Source of the DNA: Aquimarina spinulae
GTDB lineage: Bacteria > Bacteroidota > Bacteroidia > Flavobacteriales > Flavobacteriaceae
Reading direction: 5' to 3'
Length of the DNA: 64,000 bases
Assembly (NCBI RefSeq): GCF_943373825.1
Contig: NZ_CALSBP010000003.1
Coordinates: 558,001-622,000, forward strand
The translations under genes were made by a program, and so were the position numbers. The notes under the pieces were generated by a model, which saw only the letters and a list, made by a program, of their open reading frames with translations, did not search any database and had not been told where the DNA came from. Below, one piece after another: positions 38,644 to 47,302 of the stretch; the stretch's first letter is position 1; every line of letters starts with the position of its first letter.

Positions 38644-39698
38644 TGATAGTAAAAAAAGTAATCGATCTAAGATCTGATACCGTAACTAAACCAACCTTAG
38701 CTATGCGGCAAGCAATTGCTAATGCAGAGGTTGGTGATGATATGTATAGAGAAGATCCTACTGTAAACGAATTAGAAGAAACAGTAGCAAACCTTTTAGG
38801 CAAAGATAAAGCACTATATCTTCCTACAGGGAGTATGGCGAATCAGATTGCAATCAAAGCTCAAACCCAACCTGGCGATGATATTTTAGTTGGACAAAAC
38901 GCTCATAACTGGATGTTTGAGTCTGGCGCTGCAGGGTTTATATCTTCTATACAGCTAACTGTTCTTCCTGGAGATGGAAGATTTACTGCAGAAGCAGTAA
39001 AAGCACATTATAAACCAGATAATGTACACTTTGCTCCTACTACTTTGGTATCTATAGAAAATACGCATAATGTTAGCGGAGGAGTAACCTGGGATAGAAA
39101 AGAAATGAATAAGGTGCTAAAAATGGCCGATGACCTAAATCTATCCAAACATCTGGATGGTGCCAGAATCTGGAATGCCGCAATCTATCATAACCTCCCT
39201 TTAAAAGAATTAACAAAAGGATTTGATACCGTATCTGTATGTTTATCCAAAGGCCTTGGGGCTCCAGTGGGTTCTTTGTTAGCCGGCAATTCTGAAACAA
39301 TGAAAAAAGCGTATCGATTACGTAGAATCTTAGGTGGCTCTATGCGGCAAGCAGGAATTATTGCTGCAGGAGGGCTTTATGCGATTAGAAATCACTTCGA
39401 AAGACTAAAAGATGATCACCATAATGCAAAAATATTAGCAAATGGATTTAATGAAATTGATGGAATATCAGTAAATATTGAAAAAACCCATACCAACATG
39501 GTTATTCTGGATGTAATTCACGATACTATTAATGCACACCAATTAGAAAGTGAAGCCAGAAAAGAAGGTTTGCTATTTCTTTGTACATCAGATAAACGAA
39601 TACGATTAGTAACTCATCTGGATGTTACCAAAGAAGATTGTGAAAAAGCGGTCGAAATAGTATCCAAAATATGTACCAATACTATAGCTACCATTTAA
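38643..39698 (+). CDS. Threonine-aldolase family PLP enzyme
   Basis: 351 residues starting at ATG 38643 inside the previous stop. Features of the low-specificity L-threonine aldolase family: [31 protein letters not shown], the active-site His/Asp block [12 protein letters not shown], and PLP-lysine in [13 protein letters not shown]. It would cleave or form beta-hydroxy amino acids. Last gene of the three-gene set, followed by a terminator at 39762. Confidence 0.88.
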   Translation: MIVKKVIDLRSDTVTKPTLAMRQAIANAEVGDDMYREDPTVNELEETVANLLGKDKALYLPTGSMANQIAIKAQTQPGDDILVGQNAHNWMFESGAAGFISSIQLTVLPGDGRFTAEAVKAHYKPDNVHFAPTTLVSIENTHNVSGGVTWDRKEMNKVLKMADDLNLSKHLDGARIWNAAIYHNLPLKELTKGFDTVSVCLSKGLGAPVGSLLAGNSETMKKAYRLRRILGGSMRQAGIIAAGGLYAIRNHFERLKDDHHNAKILANGFNEIDGISVNIEKTHTNMVILDVIHDTINAHQLESEARKEGLLFLCTSDKRIRLVTHLDVTKEDCEKAVEIVSKICTNTIATI

Positions 39699-39761
39699 CC
39701 CAAATATTTTATTTTATTCACAAATAAGTTATTATTAGAGATTAAAATTCTTCAAAATAAG

Positions 39762-39796
39762 AAAAGAGGTGTTTTAAAAATCAAACACCTCTTTTT
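39762..39796 (+). terminator. Rho-independent terminator
   Basis: AAAGAGGTGTTT pairs with AAACACCTCTTT and is followed by a T run; it ends the 36425-39698 set. Confidence 0.9.
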
Positions 39797-39837
39797 ATTA
39801 ATATAATGTCTTGTAACACACCATTTATCGATACCTG

Positions 39838-39963
39838 TCATTCAACCCAATACAACCCTACTTCTTTATCACTCTCAATAATATGAGGTTTATTTAAGCT
39901 TTCTAGTTTAGACTCCAACTTGTCTATGAGGTTATCTATTGTACTCAAAAACCTTGTGTTTTC
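39838..39963 (-). pseudogene. Remnant of a coding frame
   Basis: On the minus strand an open frame without a start encodes a charged, helical tail (STIDNLIDKLESKLESLN...) that ends GLYWVE. It looks like the C-terminus of a decayed helical or DNA-binding protein. It sits in the 450-bp gap before the sigma factor gene; nothing else was recognised there. Low confidence. Confidence 0.3.
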
Positions 39964-40148
39964 TTATATATTGTTATCTTTTGTAGTGATACGTAACAGT
40001 TACATCCAAGTGATGTCCATCTGCGCAAACTAACTAAAAAATTTGTTGTAATGAAAAGTCTTCAGTTGTTGATTTAAAAAAAATAATATACTAAAGTGTC
40101 ATATTTTGAAAACTATGGTAACTAAAATAGTAGAGACAAGCTTTAACA

Positions 40149-40655
40149 ATGAGAAAAGAACGTGAAACTATATTTCTTAATGCCTTAGAAGAGAATCAGG
40201 AGAAACTATTTAGAATTTGTTCGATTTATTCCAAAGATGATGAAGATACGAAAGACCTTTTTCAAGAGGTTTTGATTCATGTTTGGAAATCGATGAACGC
40301 CTTTAAAGGTAATTCATCTATTGGTACTTGGATGTTTAGAGTTGCCTTAAATGTTTGCCTTCGTTTCAAGTCTAAACATACTAAGAATCAAAATCGAATG
40401 ATAAGGTTAGATAGTATTACTGTTTCCAACTTTAGGTCAGAAGTAAATAATGAAGACGGAAATGAAAAACTAAAAGCTCTAAGAAAGTGTGTTAAAAAAT
40501 TGAATGAAGGTGATAAAGCTATAGTTGCTCTGTACTTGGAAGGGCTAGTCTATAGGGAAATTTCAAATATTCTGGGATTGTCTGAAAACCATGTAGCAGT
40601 AAAAATCAAACGAATTAAATCAAAATTGTTGAACTGTATAAATGAATTATTATGA
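40149..40655 (+). CDS. ECF-type RNA polymerase sigma factor
   Basis: 168 residues with region 2 (DDEDTKDLFQEVLIHVWKSMNAFKGNSSIGTWMFRVALN) and region 4 (LNEGDKAIVALYLEGLVYREISNILGLSENHVAVKIKRIKSKL). Size is typical of extracytoplasmic-function sigma factors. The next gene, overlapping by 4 bp, encodes a membrane protein that probably controls it. It lies 26 bp plus one gene from the distal end of the cassette array; functional link unknown. Confidence 0.9.
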   Translation: MRKERETIFLNALEENQEKLFRICSIYSKDDEDTKDLFQEVLIHVWKSMNAFKGNSSIGTWMFRVALNVCLRFKSKHTKNQNRMIRLDSITVSNFRSEVNNEDGNEKLKALRKCVKKLNEGDKAIVALYLEGLVYREISNILGLSENHVAVKIKRIKSKLLNCINELL

Positions 40656-41242
40656 TAGAAGATGAATTGGTTAAAATCTGGCAATCGTCCAGTAATCAGG
40701 AACGTATAAAATTCGAGAAATCGAAATTGATGATAGAATTACAATCAAGTTTAGGCCGGTTGTATAGATGGTGGAAATATCTAGAACTTGTAGAGGTAAT
40801 TTCTGCAACTATTTGTATTCTGTCATTTGGTTTTATCGCTTATTGGGCTCCGTTCACTACCACCAAAATTGCTTCTGTCCTATTAATTATCTTTTCGATT
40901 AATATATTACTTCAGGTGCTTGGCATAAAAAAAATTAAACCAAATGATTTGGAAGAAAACTACCTTGAATATCTCAAAAAAACTATGAAATATCTTAACG
41001 CCCAAAAGAAATTGCTTGAAACTTCCGTTTATTGGGTAGTTTTACCTATTTATCCAATATTGCTGCTCTTTTTTATTGGCTTTTGGCACATACCTGCAAA
41101 ACGATATGTAATAGTCATTACTTTTTTGGTTGCAATTGGATTGGGGGTTTACGGATATTTTCTAAATAAAAAAAGAGTAAAAAATGAAATTAATCCAAGA
41201 TTAGAAAGGGTTGATAAATTAATAGAAACCTTAAGAAATTAA
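40652..41242 (+). CDS. Membrane partner of the ECF sigma factor (anti-sigma candidate)
   Basis: 196 residues. The N-terminal 45 residues are cytoplasmic (MIEDELVKIWQSSSNQERIKF, comparable to short sigma-binding segments), followed by four membrane helices (about residues 47-65, 70-90, 125-145, 150-168). Overlaps the sigma gene by 4 bp. The role as anti-sigma factor is inferred from the arrangement. The array begins 32 bp after its stop. Confidence 0.7.
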   Translation: MIEDELVKIWQSSSNQERIKFEKSKLMIELQSSLGRLYRWWKYLELVEVISATICILSFGFIAYWAPFTTTKIASVLLIIFSINILLQVLGIKKIKPNDLEENYLEYLKKTMKYLNAQKKLLETSVYWVVLPIYPILLLFFIGFWHIPAKRYVIVITFLVAIGLGVYGYFLNKKRVKNEINPRLERVDKLIETLRN

Positions 41243-41274
41243 TAGTAGCAAGAATTTTTTGAGTTATTGAAGAT

Positions 41275-41439
41275 AACGCTAAATATATGAATCGGAACAA
41301 GGTAAGTATGCTTAAAGTAATTGATTTATCAGCGCATTTTTATTTCTTTTTAAACTTATAAAAATTTAGTGCCTCTGCAAAAAGGAATTTAACCTTTCGA
41401 TTTGACATTAAACTTTGCTCTGATTTCATATATCATGTT
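41275..41439 (-). repeat. attC-like site S1 (family D)
   Basis: 165 bp, from GATAAC to GTTAACT. Inner arms AAATATATGAATCGGAACAA and TTGCTCTGATTTCATATAT are complementary with bulges. Strongly similar to S16. It is the array's distal end. The stop codon of the C1 gene is inside the GTTA core. Confidence 0.8.
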
Positions 41440-42034
41440 AACTACAGTCTTTTTTTACTCCTTTAATAATGCTCTCATATTGATTTTTTAACTTCATATC
41501 ATTTTTTATGAACACGGATTTTTTTGAAGACTCTCTTGCTTTTTCACAATCTAATACTCCGTTTGTATAGATGTAAGTCAAATAAAGATTAGCATAAGCT
41601 CTCCAATATTCAGATTCGCATTTAAGTAACATATTTCTTAAAGTTTTCTCTGCACTATCGAAGTGGTTTGCTAAGATAAATACTCTTGATTTATTAATGT
41701 GACTTGGCCAATAATTTAAATCTTGTTTTATACTGTCATCGAAATAGCTAATGGCTTCTTGATATTTTTTTTCAGTTAATGCAATTGTTCCAAGTTCATC
41801 TATTACGATTGAGTTCTTTTCTATTTCTAGAGATTTATTCAAATAAATTTTTGCAGAATCCAAGTTTCTTTGTTCAAATAATTTAGTGCCCTTATGATAG
41901 AACTCAGTAGCTTTTTCGTTTTTAATCTTCTGGTTTATGTGTTTTGAATGATCGTGGTTTTCTAGAAAATTATCTTGCTTGTCGGATTTGCAGTATACTA
42001 AAATTATAAAAGAGAATAATAATATATTTTTCAT
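41438..42034 (-). CDS. C1: TPR-containing lipoprotein
   Basis: 198 residues. Lipoprotein-like signal (LFSFIILVYCKSDKQ). Three or more tetratricopeptide-like repeats from residue 45 on (YHKGTKLFEQRNLDSAKIYLNKSLEIE, LGTIALTEKKYQEAISYFDDSIKQ, RVFILANHFDSAEKTLRNML), indicating a scaffold for protein contacts. The TAA stop is formed by the site core at 41438. Unlike other cassettes it has a 100-bp gap between its start and the next site, so its own promoter could fit. Confidence 0.7.
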   Translation of the reverse strand: MKNILLFSFIILVYCKSDKQDNFLENHDHSKHINQKIKNEKATEFYHKGTKLFEQRNLDSAKIYLNKSLEIEKNSIVIDELGTIALTEKKYQEAISYFDDSIKQDLNYWPSHINKSRVFILANHFDSAEKTLRNMLLKCESEYWRAYANLYLTYIYTNGVLDCEKARESSKKSVFIKNDMKLKNQYESIIKGVKKDCS

Positions 42035-42134
42035 CAGTGTTTCAATTTAGATAAAGCAGGATAATTTGATTTTCCTCTCAAATTATACCTTAAAAAGTGT
42101 AAACGGTGTGCCTTTAACGTACCTAATTGGTGGT

Positions 42135-42281
42135 AACGTTTAATATATGTGTCGTAGCAGAGCAAAATGTTACCCCGCCTTTCGATTTTTCTGCGCATTG
42201 GTTGCTAACTTTTACTTTTGCAAGCATTGCGCCTGCATAAAAATATAATAACCTTTCGATTCAATAATTAGCTGCTATAAC
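42135..42281 (-). repeat. attC-like site S2a (family B, truncated)
   Basis: Begins GGTAACGTTTAATATATGTG like S13 and shares the whole left two thirds with S11-S13, but stops at AGCTGCTATAAC instead of a full right arm. There it runs directly into S2b with no gene between. Confidence 0.7.
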
Positions 42282-42403
42282 GGCTCGGCTATGACCTCGT
42301 TGCGGACATTTCCAGCGGAAATTGTCCGTATGAAATGCAGCCGTGTTAATGGTTAATAGGTTTAAAGTTAGTAAGAAAGTTGCAATGAATTATACCCCTT
42401 GTT
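42279..42403 (-). repeat. attC-like site S2b (family F)
   Basis: 125 bp from ATAACGGCTCGGC to GTTGGCA. The centre has an apical hairpin, CGGACATTTCC-agc-GGAAATTGTCCG. Related to S9. Confidence 0.7.
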
Positions 42404-42415
42404 GGCACCAGTTAT

Positions 42416-43183
42416 TTACAGGTCATACGTTGTAACAAAACTTTGATGTTCACCCTCAGTACCATAGAAATAAATCCCAACAGTAATTTCTGAAGATTTT
42501 GGAATTTTCGATTCGTCATTCATGTATAGTTCAAAACTTTCCATGAAACATTGAGTTACAATTCCATTAAGTGTCTCGTTTTGCAGTCCTTTTATGCTGG
42601 TAACTTTTTTGACTTTTAATTTTTTACTTACCCTAATTTTAAAAAGTCCAAAAGCCCCTTCTTCTAGTTCAAATCCCTTTCCATTGTCAAGACAATCGTT
42701 CAGAAAGGTGTAATCCAATCGAAAGTCGTTTTTAATGTTTAGTTCCTTCTCTTTTATGTAGCGAAGTACGTTAAGTTTTCTATAATTGCTTAATTCGATT
42801 TTTTTAGTGAGTCCTGGGTATTTCTCCTCGTTCACTTTTCTGTCCAGTTGAATTGCCCCAGAACATGAACCAAAGACTAGTTCTTTTTCGTTATCCTCAT
42901 AAGCAAAAATCAACCAGTTCGACCCCTCAGGAGTATAGAATGCACAGGATGAATTCAAGATACTTTTGATTTTCAATTTAGATACTTTTGAGCCTTTGAA
43001 AATCTCGTCGATTTTTATTTCAAGATTGTGATAGTGATTTCCATCAGGAGTAATTTTTTGAATTTCAGCTGTAGCGACAAAATCTGCTTTTTCATATCCG
43101 TCAATAAGTCGGATGATTGCACAATCACACGCAAAAGAATTAGTAAAAAACAGAATAAAAAATATTAGAATTAGAGTTTTCAT
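42416..43183 (-). CDS. C2: secreted protein with a possible NTR/TIMP-like domain
   Basis: 255 residues from the ATG at 43183; a GTG three codons earlier falls inside the site core and is unlikely. Signal peptide ends NSFACDC. The cysteine pattern ACDC...SSCAFYTPEGSNWLIFAYED...GSCSGAIQLD resembles netrin-like (tissue-inhibitor-of-metalloproteinase-like) domains found in Bacteroidetes secreted proteins (tentative). Residues 150-255 are unrecognised. The start codon is 11 bp from the AAC core of S3. Confidence 0.55.
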   Translation of the reverse strand: MKTLILIFFILFFTNSFACDCAIIRLIDGYEKADFVATAEIQKITPDGNHYHNLEIKIDEIFKGSKVSKLKIKSILNSSCAFYTPEGSNWLIFAYEDNEKELVFGSCSGAIQLDRKVNEEKYPGLTKKIELSNYRKLNVLRYIKEKELNIKNDFRLDYTFLNDCLDNGKGFELEEGAFGLFKIRVSKKLKVKKVTSIKGLQNETLNGIVTQCFMESFELYMNDESKIPKSSEITVGIYFYGTEGEHQSFVTTYDL

Positions 43184-43194
43184 AATTGGCACCT

Positions 43195-43317
43195 AACGGT
43201 CTTGTGTATGATTTGTTGCGTGTTTAAACATCTAATTTAGCAAATAAAAACCGAATAGAAAATCCTCACGGATTTTCGTTAGTAGGTTAGAACTAGCAAT
43301 AAATTATACACGTTGTT
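43195..43317 (-). repeat. attC-like site S3 (family A)
   Basis: 123 bp from CCTAACGG to GTTGTATGC. Outer arms GTCTTGTGTATGATT and ATTATACACGTTG pair. Apex hairpin GAAAATCC-tcac-GGATTTTC. Confidence 0.8.
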
Positions 43318-43328
43318 GTATGCAGTTA

Positions 43329-43625
43329 TTAATATGGTTTTATATCTTCTATTTCAAATTCAACAGGATTATTATCTTTTACGACAACAATTACTCTCAA
43401 GTCATCTGAATCCTCTTTGTAATTGTTTTTCGTTTTATAGATGAATTGAACTATGTAAATAGATTTTTTTGAGTCATCTTCATCTTTTCTTAAGAATTTG
43501 CAGGATAATTCTGTTCCAGCTGCTTTTTCGTTTTTATCTCTAGCTTTAAGCATAGATGTTAATTTTTCATCTGTGAACAGAAATTCAATGATTTTTAGAT
43601 TTAAAATTGACGTTGGTTTTCTCAT
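43329..43625 (-). CDS. C3: small protein of unknown function
   Basis: 98 residues, no signal peptide, charged and beta-rich (SIYIVQFIYKTKNNYKEDSDDLRVIVVV). No family recognised. It shares a cassette with the next gene; no attC-like core was found in the 33-bp gap between them, so both move as one unit. Confidence 0.5.
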   Translation of the reverse strand: MRKPTSILNLKIIEFLFTDEKLTSMLKARDKNEKAAGTELSCKFLRKDEDDSKKSIYIVQFIYKTKNNYKEDSDDLRVIVVVKDNNPVEFEIEDIKPY

Positions 43626-43658
43626 TTTTATAAATTTTAGTTGAATAACAGCTCTTTA

Positions 43659-44057
43659 TTACGAATTATCGAAATGATAAATTTGTACTTCACTGACTTG
43701 ATAACTCTCAAAATTATTTAGCCAACACAACAAGTCGGTAAATATTTCAAATTTTGCTTCGTTGTATATTCCTATAACTGCGTTAAATTCATTGAATAGT
43801 GTATTATCTTTTTTGATTAAACGTTCTAAGTGACTTCCATCTCTTAAAGTCTCATTTTTATAAAAAATACCTTTTTCGTCCACTACTATATTCAAGTAAT
43901 CACGAGCAGTAGTATGGTTTTTTAATTCCCATTTTGCGGTTTCTCTACTAAGGAAAGTTACTTGTAGTTTTTCAGAGCAGTTATTCTTCTTCGTATTTTG
44001 AGAAAATAATTGAAAGTTGATTGCTAAGAACAATAGAAGTAGTATAATTTTTTTCAT
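43659..44057 (-). CDS. C3: secreted protein of unknown function
   Basis: 132 residues with a signal peptide (cleavage after LFSQ). The segment 'KWELKNHTTARDYLNIVVDEKGIFYKNE' suggests a small beta domain. Unknown. First gene of the two-gene cassette C3 in reading order. Confidence 0.5.
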   Translation of the reverse strand: MKKIILLLLFLAINFQLFSQNTKKNNCSEKLQVTFLSRETAKWELKNHTTARDYLNIVVDEKGIFYKNETLRDGSHLERLIKKDNTLFNEFNAVIGIYNEAKFEIFTDLLCWLNNFESYQVSEVQIYHFDNS

Positions 44058-44152
44058 CAGTTTGGTTTTTGAAAATTTTGATTTAAAATTAACTCTAAGT
44101 TCTGTTCAATCAAATACCTAATATTGGGTATTCTGACGGCAAAATGGTCTAC

Positions 44153-44274
44153 AACGGTCTTGTATATGAAAAGTAGCGGATTTTACACACTAATTTTTCA
44201 GATTATAACTGACCTTATTTTATTATTTATCTTTTGTCTAAACACTAAGATTGCTATTTTTTATATACGTTGTT
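44153..44274 (-). repeat. attC-like site S4 (family E)
   Basis: 122 bp from CTACAACGG to GTTGTACAC. Contains AGTAGCGGATTTTACACACTAA, shared with S8. Confidence 0.75.
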
Positions 44275-44342
44275 GTACACTATTATTATATAGATTTATT
44301 TGCAAAAATCAAATTAATTACATCATCGATGATTAGTTTTAT

Positions 44343-45329
44343 TTAACCAAAAAAGTCAATTCCAGCAATATTTGGTTCGTTTTTTAATTTTTTATATATA
44401 AATGCAGCACAAGCAATATCTTGAATAGCTGTTCCTGTTGAGTCATAAACAAATATTTCTTTATCATTAGTGCGTCCTTTTATTTTGCCTGTAATTAACT
44501 CCCCTAATTCACCATAAATATCTTTAGGAAGTATCAAATTGCTTTTAATGGCATGCTGAGACTCACCCACCTTTATAATTTGGTTCTTAATATCGCCAAT
44601 AATTTTTGAGTTTTGTATAATTTTTGGATCCAACTCATTTTTTCCAGGGCTATCAGCTCCAATAGCTCCAATAAAAGTTCCTGGTTGTATCCATTCATGA
44701 TTAACGAATGGCTTAGTAGATGGAGTACAGGTAATTATAATATTAGAATTTTTACATGTGTTTTCTAAACTACTTGTATTTACAGGAATGAATAGTTCAT
44801 CTTTTATTTTTTTAGCAAACTCAATCAGTTTTTGCTGATTCCTACCTGAAATTTTTATGGATTTTACATCACATACACATAGCAAGGCTTCTATTTGTGC
44901 TTCGGCTTGATTACCATAGCCAATAATTCCTAAATGAATAGGATCTTTAGGTTGCAAGTATCTTGCGGCAACTGCCGTAGCTGCAGCTGTTCTCATTTTA
45001 GAAATTAACGAAGATTCAAAAATAGCCAACGGATAAGCATTTTCGGCGTCTGATAAATATATAATTCCTAAAATATTAGGCAGGTTATATCTATTCTGAT
45101 TATTAAAAAATCCACCATTTGCTTTAAGCCCATAATATGATTTTTCTCCTATTATGCCTCCAGATTTTATATGATATTCTCCATTTGGGGCATCTGCATG
45201 TATAAGGTTGGTTTCAATTATATTTCCTTCAGCATGTAATTGATGAGCATAAGATACTGCCTGAATATAATCGTTCATATCTAATTGCTTTTCAAATGAA
45301 GAGCGGTTAAATAGTAGTGTTTTTTTCAT
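44343..45329 (-). CDS. C4: ornithine cyclodeaminase / mu-crystallin family enzyme
   Basis: 328 residues. Family features: HIKSGGIIGEKSYYGLKANGG, AIFESSLISKMRTAAATAVAARYL, Rossmann HLGIIGYGNQAEAQIEAL and GAIGADSPGKNELDP. Members include ornithine cyclodeaminase, alanine dehydrogenase and iminosuccinate reductase (BhcD). It begins 6 bp from the upstream gene's stop, so the two are one operon. Exact substrate unknown; see the D-threonine-aldolase-like partner. Confidence 0.85.
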   Translation of the reverse strand: MKKTLLFNRSSFEKQLDMNDYIQAVSYAHQLHAEGNIIETNLIHADAPNGEYHIKSGGIIGEKSYYGLKANGGFFNNQNRYNLPNILGIIYLSDAENAYPLAIFESSLISKMRTAAATAVAARYLQPKDPIHLGIIGYGNQAEAQIEALLCVCDVKSIKISGRNQQKLIEFAKKIKDELFIPVNTSSLENTCKNSNIIITCTPSTKPFVNHEWIQPGTFIGAIGADSPGKNELDPKIIQNSKIIGDIKNQIIKVGESQHAIKSNLILPKDIYGELGELITGKIKGRTNDKEIFVYDSTGTAIQDIACAAFIYKKLKNEPNIAGIDFFG

Positions 45330-45335
45330 GATAAG

Positions 45336-46415
45336 CTATAGTCTTGTGATTACTTTATTATTAATATCTAGATACGATTTCATTAAATTTGCTGTCATAC
45401 AAGAATGAATAGGTAGAATTAACAAGCAATCTCCAATTTTGTAATTGTTTATTTCAGATTTTGGAACCGAAATGATACCATGTTCCTGAGACAGACTGTT
45501 TACATACATTCCGAGAATGATATTTCCCCAACCCATTTCGGTTTTCTCAACAACTCTTCCAAAAATAGTCCCTTCTTTATCTTCTAATCGATCTTTAGAA
45601 AAATGAACACCACCACCATAAACCACAATTTCAGAACGGTCTTCATGAATAGCAACAATAGGACAAGTCATAGCAACAGCGATTTGTGAAATACTATTGG
45701 AACCAATTTTATGTTGGGTTAAATCATAAAAAACAAAATTACCTGGGCGTATTTCATTAACACCTGTAAAGTCTTCAGCAACACTACAACTAGGCGTGTC
45801 TCCTAACGAAACAATTAAGTTTGGATATTGAGATTTATACTGAACTTTTAAACTTGTCATAATTTCTAAACTAATATGATGTATTTCCTTAATGGCTTCT
45901 TGTGTTCTACATTTGTATGTATGCCCAGCGTGACCTAAAAAACCTACAAAAGTTAAATAATGATTAGCATTAATAACTTTAAGAATAGTATCCATTAAGT
46001 TTTTATCTTTTGGATTAATACCTGTACGGTGATATCCTACATCTATTTTTAGAAAGACGTTTACATTTGAAATTAAGTGTTCTGATAGGAAAGAAATACT
46101 CTCAACATTTTCAACTACCAGGTTTATAATGATTTTTGAAGCTAAATCATTAATAGATTGAATTTCTAGAATATTAACAGGAAAGGCGATAGTAATATTT
46201 TTCCAATCTTCTGAAAAGTATTTTGCCATATCAACTGATGAAACCGTAATCTTATTTACCCCCAGCTCTTTATACCATGAACCAATTTCTAATGATTGAT
46301 GAGATTTAAAATGCGGTCTGAAGTCTAAATTATGATATTTTGCCTTGTTAAACATTCGATTGATGTTTTCTCTGCATTTCTGCTGGTCTATTATAAGCGT
46401 TGGTTTAGTAATCAT
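45336..46415 (-). CDS. C4: D-threonine aldolase / D-serine dehydratase-like PLP enzyme
   Basis: 359 residues from ATG 46415; the longer frame to 46496 runs through the operators and is not used. An alanine-racemase-fold barrel: PLP-lysine in LDFRPHFKSHQSLEIG, GHAGHTYKC, SLGDTPSCSVAEDF, and the C-terminal metal-binding H-x-C in LPIHSCMTANLM, which marks D-threonine aldolase, D-serine dehydratase and beta-hydroxyaspartate aldolase. First gene of a minus-strand operon divergent from a MarR regulator. Own promoter between two operators. Confidence 0.82.
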   Translation of the reverse strand: MITKPTLIIDQQKCRENINRMFNKAKYHNLDFRPHFKSHQSLEIGSWYKELGVNKITVSSVDMAKYFSEDWKNITIAFPVNILEIQSINDLASKIIINLVVENVESISFLSEHLISNVNVFLKIDVGYHRTGINPKDKNLMDTILKVINANHYLTFVGFLGHAGHTYKCRTQEAIKEIHHISLEIMTSLKVQYKSQYPNLIVSLGDTPSCSVAEDFTGVNEIRPGNFVFYDLTQHKIGSNSISQIAVAMTCPIVAIHEDRSEIVVYGGGVHFSKDRLEDKEGTIFGRVVEKTEMGWGNIILGMYVNSLSQEHGIISVPKSEINNYKIGDCLLILPIHSCMTANLMKSYLDINNKVITRL

Positions 46416-46450
46416 GTCGATATTCTTTAAGTTATCTATCGTGTTAAATA

Positions 46451-46505
46451 TATCTTCACATGAAGATACTTTTACAAATATACAATATATCTTCATGTGA
46501 AGATA
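46451..46505. promoter_or_regulatory. Two MarR operators and divergent promoters
   Basis: TATCTTC-ACAT-GAAGATA (46451-46468) and TATCTTC-ATGT-GAAGATA (46488-46505) are palindromes 37 bp apart, centre to centre. Between them lies a minus-strand -7 element TATATTTG (46475-46482). Binding would repress both genes. Confidence 0.75.
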
Positions 46506-46543
46506 TATTTTCGTATTTTCACCTCAAAATCAACACTTTAAAA

Positions 46544-47038
46544 ATGAAGAATAGCGACTTAATTGATTTATTGCAATCCGAATGGAAGAATGAACGACCA
46601 GAACTAAATACATCTGGAATGCAAATAGTTGGACGTATCTTAATGCTGGGTAAAATTCTAGAAAGAAGAGCAGGTGTGGCTGTAGTAGGTTTTAATATTC
46701 ACTATACCGATTTAGATGTGATGGCTACCATTAGACGTTCTGGCAATCCCTATGAATTAACACCTTCACAACTAATGAAGTCGGTTCTTATTAGTTCAGG
46801 TGCTATGACAGCCTTAATAAACAGGCTAACCAAATTAGAATTAGTTTACCGCTCTTCTAATTCAAAAGACGGTAGAATGAAATTAGTAGGCTTGACTGAA
46901 AAGGGATTAAAAATAATAGATGAAGCTATTGAATGGAGAATGATAGAGGCTAGCGAATCTATAAAAACTTTGAGTGAATCAGAAAAGAAAGAGCTTTCTG
47001 AATTATTAAAGAAACTATTAATTTCTTTAGATTCGTAA
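46544..47038 (+). CDS. C4: MarR-family regulator
   Basis: 164 residues from ATG 46544; the longer frame from 46460 lies on top of the operators. Winged helix features: TDLDVMATIRRSGNPYELTPSQLMKSVLISSGAMTALINRLTKLELVYRSSNSKDGRMKLVGLTEKG. It is the only plus-strand gene in the whole array. Two palindromic operators upstream suggest autoregulation and control of the divergent operon. Confidence 0.9.
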   Translation: MKNSDLIDLLQSEWKNERPELNTSGMQIVGRILMLGKILERRAGVAVVGFNIHYTDLDVMATIRRSGNPYELTPSQLMKSVLISSGAMTALINRLTKLELVYRSSNSKDGRMKLVGLTEKGLKIIDEAIEWRMIEASESIKTLSESEKKELSELLKKLLISLDS

Positions 47039-47057
47039 CATCTTGATAATGGTGTGC

Positions 47058-47288
47058 AACGTCTCGACTATGGTTAGTATGGGATTAAAAGTAACTAAAC
47101 TTTCGATTAAGCACTTAGCCAAAACTTTTTGTTTTGTTTTATATTTTTCTCTAAAGCCCACCGAAGGACTACAACTATCAAAATTAAAATAAAAACCACA
47201 ATTGTAAATCAAAAGATTTGGCGGACTTGGTTAAAAACACTAAAATTTTGGGTAAGCACCAAAACCCGTATTAACTATAGCCATTGTT
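47058..47288 (-). repeat. attC-like site S5 (family C)
   Basis: 231 bp from GTGCAACG to GTTACCA; shares CTTTCGATTAAGCACTTAGCCAAAAC with S6, S18 and S19. Longest of its family. Confidence 0.8.
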
Positions 47289-47302
47289 ACCAACTGGCTT
47301 TT

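Noticed and set aside
39996..40010. CGTAACAGTTAC as a sigma factor operator or attC core
   Set aside because: Short palindrome without a paired end; too little to support a call.
46416..46543. Longer starts of the C4 genes (46496 minus strand and 46460 plus strand)
   Set aside because: Both extensions translate the palindromic operator region and overlap each other; family N-termini fit ATG 46415 and ATG 46544.
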